Shown here: positions 57,977 to 64,000 of the stretch, piece after piece
Numbering within the stretch: position 1 is the stretch's first letter
How the letters are laid out: every line of letters begins with the position of its first letter
Origin: Wurfbainia villosa
Lineage: Eukaryota > Streptophyta > Magnoliopsida > Zingiberales > Zingiberaceae
Assembly: GCA_025175895.1 (NCBI GenBank)
Contig: CM045989.1
Span: forward strand, 23,367,928 to 23,431,927
Direction of reading: 5' to 3'
Length of the DNA stretch: 64,000 bases
The notes under the pieces: model-generated
What the model saw: only the letters and a program-made list of their open reading frames with translations
Told to the model about the DNA's origin: nothing
Database searches by the model: none
Program-made: the position numbers and the translations under genes

Positions 57977-58658
57977 GGCGAATCAAATCCAAACGGAAGC
58001 ACCAGAGGAGGCAATGCCGACCCTAACCAGCTGAACTCCGACTATGGCGATCGATCGGCCGATCCATTGTCGAGGAAGGGAGGGAGGGGGAAGGGGATGG
58101 AACAAGTGTTCGATCGGCCGATCCATTCGCGAGGCTAAAAGGAGCGGAACAACTGGTCGTTGGTTACGCAACCGATCAGATGGTGGGGATTTTTCATTTT
58201 ACTTGATTGTCATTTCTTAAATGGACCCTATAATATATATATTCATTTTATCCATATACGTTTGTCAATACACACACCCAGCATTTTTCGATACAAAGGG
58301 CGAAAAGACAATATTTATAAAAATATAGGGTAAACTATAATAATTATATTAAATGGATATTTTTGATAATATTTATAAAAGTCCAGTAAAATATTCTTGA
58401 GAAGTTTTGTGACCAAATAGAAAGGCAGCATTTCCCACTTTGTAGCTGACCAATAGGAGAGAATTTTGTGCCTGACCAAGATTGTAGATCCAAATTTCAT
58501 ATTTCGATCCCGGAGTTGGACAAGTCATTAGTGAAGGATCAATCCAGCGCTCTTCCTATATCATCCCAGATAGTTGATGATGATGAGAAGAGTAGAAGAG
58601 AGATCCCAGGCCTAGGTTCCAGAAGCCCCCATTTGTCGAGGAAGGAAAAGGGGAGGGA
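57977..58658. promoter_or_regulatory. divergent promoter between DUF569 and Costars genes
   Basis: 682 bp between the two start codons, no TE seen. It holds a ~25-bp direct repeat (CGATCGGCCGATCCATT core) at 58050-58075 and 58109-58134, both near the DUF569 start. A TGTCGAGGAAGGGAGGG-like purine tract occurs at 58069 and, with changes, at 58634 just before the Costars ATG. The middle (58195-58400) is AT-rich. No certain TATA box for either gene. Confidence 0.55.
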
Positions 58659-58745
58659 ATGGCGTTGAATGTGGAGGAAGAAGTGGTGCGGCTCAAGGAA
58701 GAGATACAACGACTGGGTCAGCCACAGGACGATGGCTCCTACAAG
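58659..58745 (+). CDS. Costars/ABRACL family protein, first exon only
   Basis: 29 codons, MALNVEEEVVRLKEEIQRLG then QPQDDGSYK, followed by a GTAGTT donor at 58746. This matches the start of plant Costars-family proteins, which are about 80-90 aa and related to animal ABRACL and to the C-terminal region of actin-binding Rho-activating protein. In animals and Dictyostelium these act on actin; the plant role is unclear. The next expected block (FGVLFNDDRCANIFEALVGT-like) is not found downstream to the window end. The gene therefore either has an intron longer than 5.2 kb filled with transposons, or is broken. Confidence 0.75.
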
Positions 58746-59438
58746 GTAGTTTTTTTTTTCCTTTCCTTTTTTGCTCGCATCGGTTGCTTCGATTCTGAGT
58801 TGTTGGGCTTCTTCCTAGGCAATTACCTTTTCTTTTTTTCTTTTTTTTTGTTTATTGTCTGTGTTACCAAAATCTGATGGATCTGGCGTAAAGATTGAAG
58901 AAGAAAGTTGTCTTCTCTTGAGTTGAGTGTTTCGGAGCACATTGTATTTCCATCTAGATCCTTGGCGAGATTTATCGTGCTTCTGCATATTATGAATTAA
59001 CTTTGTTCTTCAATATATTAAGGCAATTACTGAAATTGGACTTTCCTGCACTGTCAAATTATTATACGGAGAGAACTCTCTCTTTGCCCCAAATAGAGAA
59101 CTCTCTCTCTCTCTCTCTCTTTTTCTCTTCGATTTTAGTTTTTTTTTTCCTGCTTCCAATGCTAGAGAAGGTTTTGGGGGTTTTCTAGGCTGGACTCGGG
59201 GATATGGAAGTTGAATAATTTTGGATAACTAAATGATTTGGAGTAAAAAACTTCTGTAATTGATATTGAGACAAGACCTAACACCGTGCTCAATGGCTGA
59301 GAGAGAGAAGCAATTGTTGGACCTTGGGATTGTGGTTCTTCTTATAAACTTCTTGAGTGAGAAAAAAAATGTGATCTTTAAGAGACGCCTGATGTCACGA
59401 CCAAATGACTCCTGCCCCTTGATGTGTGAGGTGAAATC
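58746..59438 (+). other. Costars intron 1, proximal part
   Basis: T-rich intron sequence with a (CT)n microsatellite at about 59096-59121 (roughly 12 units). No exon recognised. Confidence 0.6.
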
Positions 59439-59775
59439 TGTTGAAAGTTTGAATGGAAAAGAGTTACGGAGGGATGAAAGGGACTCCCATATAGAGGAGT
59501 TTTAGTTTCACATTGGAAATTGAAAGACAAATGGATTGATTTATATTGAATTATAAAACCTATAGTTGTGAATATGTATGAGTGAGAGACTCTCTCACGT
59601 GCGCACCTGTAAGATGTGTAAATCTAGGGTTCGAATTGCATCGAATCTAGATGACTCGTGTGCGAGCGCAATCTGCACGGGTCAAATATCAGACTAGTCG
59701 AGGTAAAATTTATCCAAGTGGATCAACCTATATTTTGTCACCCAAATCCATTTTGCTATTTTCTCAAGAGCATAA

Positions 59776-61211
59776 TATTGGTGCAATCGGCCCAGGTCAC
59801 GATTGACCGGACTCGAGTTTGACTCGAGCAATGTTTTGATGTTTGACATGGAGATTTGACATTGATGTCTGATAATGTTTTGGGGAGATTGTTGGTGCAA
59901 TCGACCCGAGTCATGATTGACCGGACTCGAGTTTGACTCGAGGGGGATTTTGATGGTTGACTGGAGTTGACCATATCATGGAAAGTCCAAGTCTTGAGTA
60001 CTTGGCATGTAAAAGCATGAGTCTTGGCAAGGAAAAGTCCAAGCATGGGTCTTGGCATGGAAAGTCCAACATGGGTTGGCAAGGGAAAGTCCAAGCTTGA
60101 GTCTTGGCATTTGAGAAGTCCAAGGGGTTTGATATTGGCGGCGTAAAGTCCAACGAGAGTCTTGGCAGCATAAGTCCAATGGTTAGCGACGTAAAGTCCA
60201 AGCGGAGTCTTAGCAAGATTAGCGTGATATAGTAGATGGAAGCACGAGGCTGGCGTGGATGACGAACAAGTCATGGATGACTTGGAGGGATCCGATAGGT
60301 GCGAGTCGACGGAGGTGGCTGAAGGCTTGTCCAGCTACGGTGATCTAGCAAGTACGTATGGGGCACCATACTTGGGTTAAAATCTCATGTTTGAGGTGTA
60401 TCGATTGGTACCGTACCATGGCGATCCGTGTGAAATCAACTAGTGTTTGACTACGGGAGTGCCATCCGATCCGCCAGAGGTGGGCGATCGCTCGTCCCAG
60501 CGAATGATCGATCCGGTGATCACCGACCGTGCTGGGATTCGAGCGTAAGGTTCTCCAGTTGAGTAATCGACGCGACCACTCGACTGATTGAGCTACCAGT
60601 CGACTGATGGTGTATCCGTTGGATTTTTTCAGTGTGGATGTAGCCGTTGTCTCACGACAATGATGACATCGACCCATCACGGTCTCGATCGATCGTGATA
60701 AGCGAAATCCAAATCCGATCAGAGGTTATAAAAGCGGCTCGGAAGAGGATTTTGCAAGCATTTCTTGAGGAGTTTTGGGCGAATTCTTGGTGTAATTCGG
60801 GGTCTCGTCTGACTCAAGCAACCACAAAGCAAGCAATCCAAAAGCTCTTGTAAAGTTGCTTTCTTTACTTGTATTGCATTTTATTATTGTATCTTTCTTG
60901 TATTTGTTTATTATTATTGTAAGAGTTATTATACGAGGTTTCTCCACCTCCGGATTGTTCCGAGGAGGAGTTTATTGGATTAGTAGTGCGTGTTTGCATT
61001 GCTAGGGCTTTTAGAGCCTAATCCGTGGAGTATGAACCATTCGGTTCCGAACCACGTTATATCTTGCATTGTGATTGTGTTTCTTGTTATTTTTATTTGT
61101 TATTACTATTCCGCTGTGCTAACAAGAGTGTAGACGATCAAACGCGAATCAATTTCATCAAGCATTGACGACGCTATTCACCCCCCTCTAGCGGCCACCG
61201 AATCCTCAACA
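59776..61211 (+). repeat. A5, solo LTR of the A family, target duplication CATAA
   Basis: 1436 bp, TATTGGTGCAATCGG (TG changed to TA) to CCTCAACA. Perfect 5-bp flanks CATAA at 59771-59775 and 61212-61216. It contains the duplicated LTR start (59776-59889 and again from 59890), hairpin minisatellite 59985-60210, palindrome block 60410-60720 in mixed CGATCG/CAGTCGACTG state, TATA box (TATAAAAG, 60727-60734) and CACCCCCCTCTAG near the end. With no internal region it is a solo LTR left by recombination. Confidence 0.9.
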
Positions 61212-61216
61212 CATAA

Positions 61217-62150
61217 CATACACATTAAATTGTCAATATGAAACGATAAAAAATTAATGACATTCCATAACAACTCAGACGAAACAACCAACCCTTGATG
61301 GTCAATAGTAGTCATTTCTAGATGAGCGGACAAAGGTAATAAATGGCCTTTACTCGATCATTAATTAGAGGATGTGTCTCAGAGCCTATATAAGGAGTTG
61401 CAGTCTGAGGCAGAAAGCAGACAATATAGATAAGCTCTCCACTTTGCTCTCCCATGTTCTCTTCGTCCCTACTGAACAACCCGCTCTGCAATTCTTTTGT
61501 GATAGCATTCGGGCATATGCTTTGTTGTGTGCTTGGCCCTGTCATTGTATCCTGAAAAACAAATATCTATCGTAACCTCGAAGTATCGTCGAAGAGGAGA
61601 ATCTGTTTTAAGGAAACTATATAAATACAAGCCTCTGTAACTCTTTCAGCATTCGACTTTCCAACTCGGCATTCAACCTTTCCAGCTCATTCAACTCGAC
61701 ATCTTAGCTAGCTTGACAACTCTTTCATGCTCTGCCAGCTCTATTTGGCCAACTTTTTTCAATCATCTCTTTTCAACTCTGGTAGCTCTTTCCAGCTAGT
61801 TCTTTCCAACTAGCTCTATCAACTCTTTCCAGTCAGTTCTTTTTAGCTCTGTCAGCTCTTTCTAGCCAACATTACCAGCTCTTTCCAATCAACTCTTTAC
61901 AACTCTGTTAGTTCTTTCCAACAAGCTCTATCCAGCCAGCTCTTTCAAGTCGGTTCTTTCTAGCTTTGCTAGCTCTTTCCAACCAACTCTTTTCAGCTCG
62001 ACCAACTCTTTCTAATCATCTCTTTCCAACCAGCTCTGCCAGCTCTTTTTAGCCAACTCTTTTCAATAAGCTCTTTCCAGCTAGTTATTATTGGTGATTG
62101 CACTCCATAAAATCTGAAAATACATCAAATGAATATAAAAATCATTTTTC
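61217..62150 (+). repeat. C2 LTR remainder and pyrimidine-rich minisatellite
   Basis: 61217-~61640 is the continuation of the C2 LTR after A5. 61650-62090 is a tandem array of ~13- and 26-bp units around AGCTCTTTCCA(G/A)CCA, purely a repeat, with no coding signal. No primer site is visible after it. Confidence 0.65.
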
Positions 62151-62154
62151 TAAC

Positions 62155-63330
62155 TGGGAATTTATAAGAGAAAATTTATATGGAGCAGGCTGAAGGATTT
62201 TTGCTTCAGTACAAGAAAATAAAGTATATAGAATGGTGAAGTTATTGTACGACTTGAAACAAGTTCCAAAGCAATGACATGAAAAGTTTGACGATGCCAT
62301 GATGGAAAGTGGGTTTAAAATCATTGAAAGTGATAAATATATCTATAATAAAAACATAGAAGATGACTATGCCTTTATGTAGATGACATATTTATTTTTG
62401 GAAGTAATGATAAGATCATTAAATTCACTAAGGAGATGTTGAACTCAAGATTCAATATGAAGTACATGGTTCTTGCTAATATAATGCTAGAAATTAAAAT
62501 TCTTAGAACATCAAAAGGACTTGTTTTGTGTCAGTCTCGTTATGTGGGATAAGATTCTTGAGAAATTCAATCAAGATGACAATGTGTTAGCATGAACTCC
62601 GAAGGTGCAAGTTAACATTTGTTTAAAAATCGAGAGAGTATCTCTCAGTTATAGTACTCTAAAGTGATTAGAAGCCTGATGTACTTGATGAGTTGTACAT
62701 GATCAGACTTAACCTATGCAGTAAATAAATTGAGTAGATTCACGAGTAATCCTGATGTTAATACTAAAAAGGATAACAAGAGTACTAAGATACTTAAGAT
62801 ATACTCATAATTATGGACTGCACAATATTAGATTTGATTGTAGTCGAAGGATACAGGGATACAAATTGAATAACTGAACTAAATGACTCAAAGTCTATAA
62901 GTAAATATTATTCACTTTAGGAGGTGCAACCATTTTATAAAAATCTTCTAAGCAAACTGTAATAATTAGATCCATAATGAAATATGAGTTTGTAGACCTT
63001 AACAAGTGTAGTGAAAAAGTAGAATGACTACGATAATTTTTAAAAGATATTTCGAGATGATCGAAATCTGTGCCGACAATCTGAATACGCTTTAGTAATC
63101 AGTCGACAATTGGACAGACACAGAGCCATTTAAATATATATGTCGTATACATAATACCATTAGATAATTACTCTCAATAGGAGTTATCATTGTTAACTAT
63201 GTAAAGTCAAAGGATAATTTGGTGGATCCGCTAACTAAAGAGTTAAATTGAGAGTTAGCTACAAGTTCATCACGTGCAATGAGATCGATGTTTGTGGAAC
63301 AAGTTGGTGCAAAAGAAATCTAACCTATGC
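62155..63330 (+). pseudogene. C2 reverse transcriptase to RNase H relic
   Basis: Heavily mutated copia Pol. Recognisable pieces in shifting frames: IYMEQ-EGF, QWHEKFD-like region, CLYVDDIFIFGSNDKI (YVDD at 62376-62387), KEMLNSRFNMKYM, DLTYAVNKLSRF, and the end VNYVKSKDNLVDPLTKELN (about 63195-63250). Many stops and indels; no function possible. The domain pattern is that of Tnt1-like copia elements. Confidence 0.8.
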
Positions 63331-63820
63331 TGACTGGAGATCTCAAAAATTAGGTTCAATGGGACAACTTAATTTCACTGACAAAATAAAACCGCTATGG
63401 GGGAATTACCCAACGAATCAGTGATACCCATTAAGGATAGAGGTTAAACCTCAGGTTTTTAATGATTCTTATGCTTGCGAGTGGAGTAATGTGGGTCACT
63501 CTTAATTAAGAGATACCTATGTAAGAGAGAAGCGAGATCGGTTCGAAGAGAATTGAAAGACACGATTCTTAGACCTTCTTAGAATTAGACGTTTTCATAG
63601 CTAAAAATGAATACACCCATGAGAACTGAACTATATCAGTAAGAGTTCTAGGTGAGATTTGTCAATACTATCATGAACAACAGAACAGTTCAAAGTCAAT
63701 TGTTAGACCTAAACCCTAAACCCTCACAAGGAAAGGTTTAAAGAGTAAAACCTACCTATTCTATATAAGATTCAATTGTTGAAAGCTATTACATACTCTT
63801 TTTTCATTCACATGGAGGAT
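63331..63820 (+). other. C2 3' untranslated region and polypurine tract
   Basis: Non-coding, ending in CATGGAGGAT before the LTR start at 63821. Confidence 0.6.
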
Positions 63821-64000
63821 TGTTAGAAGTTTGAATAAAAAGAGATGATGAATGGATGGAAGGGACTGTTAGTATTAGTCCTAAGTGTCAATTATGAGAT
63901 GATTGGTAAGGGAACTTTTGTATCATATTTCATAATAAAGACAAAGTTTATGGTTATTGTATTTACTTCATTAATGTGTCATTTGAATAAATATAATAAT
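63821..64000 (+). repeat. C2 3' LTR, first 180 bp (cut by window end)
   Basis: TGTTAGAAGTTTG start, aligned with 59439 onward; continues past the window. Confidence 0.65.

Larger units (their letters stand above)
59439..64000 (+). mobile_element. C2, decayed copia element in or after the Costars intron
   Basis: The 5' LTR starts at 59439 (TGTTGAAAGTTTGAATGG) and resembles the 3' LTR start at 63821 (TGTTAGAAGTTTGAATAA, then GGATGGAAGGGACT). The element runs off the window. The 5' LTR region is split by solo LTR A5 and resumes at 61217 with a TATA box (CTATATAAGG, about 61386-61396) and an ATTGTATCCTG block common in copia LTRs. Gag and integrase are missing; only RT to RNase H remains. Confidence 0.68.

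Overview
The window is a piece of a flowering-plant nuclear chromosome, most likely a monocot. The order Zingiberales is only a guess, from the style of the LTRs. About 85-90% of it is LTR retrotransposon and only two host genes can be supported. No bacterial-type operons, tRNA genes, rRNA genes or CRISPR arrays were seen.

Layout, using my own labels. C0 (1-~3072, minus): a Ty1/copia element cut by the left edge, with gag, primer binding site and LTR. Athila-like Ty3/gypsy remnant (~3080-~6907, plus): late ORF, 3' untranslated region, polypurine tract and 3' LTR. Then comes a nest: A2 (minus; 3' LTR ~6985-8114, internal part 8115-34345) contains B1 (8507-31173, minus, target duplication CAATG). 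B1 contains C1 (13657-29293, plus), and C1 contains A1 (17572-24073, plus, target duplication GGTAC). A2 shares a central LTR (34346-35744) with a second element, A3, whose outer LTR ends at 40760. After a truncated LTR (40761-41292) comes A4 (42096-48243, minus, target duplication ATAAT). Next are old LTR relics, a miniature TRIM element (49183-49897), a solo LTR A6 (51015-52333, target duplication CTCTC) and a gypsy-like LTR with a minisatellite (~52730-53540).

The gene island is 54331-58745. A three-exon DUF569 (actin-cross-linking-like) gene is on the minus strand. The first exon of a Costars/ABRACL-family gene is on the plus strand, head to head with it across about 680 bp. Both families are linked to actin. 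The Costars exon is followed by a decayed copia element C2 (59439-end), which carries another solo LTR (A5, 59776-61211, target duplication CATAA) in its 5' LTR region. The rest of the Costars gene is not visible.

The A elements form a non-autonomous family. They have copia LTRs, a tRNA-iMet primer site and a polypurine tract, but encode only a Gag-like protein with two CCHC zinc knuckles, a coiled coil and a basic tail; there is no protease, integrase or RT. A1 keeps this ORF intact (556 aa). B1 is a SIRE-like copia element with related LTR ends and could represent the type of element that supplied enzymes.

The strongest unexplained signal is a set of short palindromes in the A and B LTRs. 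At matching positions the 10-mer CAGTCGACTG in one LTR is replaced in the other LTR of the same element by CGATCG-cored palindromes, while the flanks stay nearly identical.
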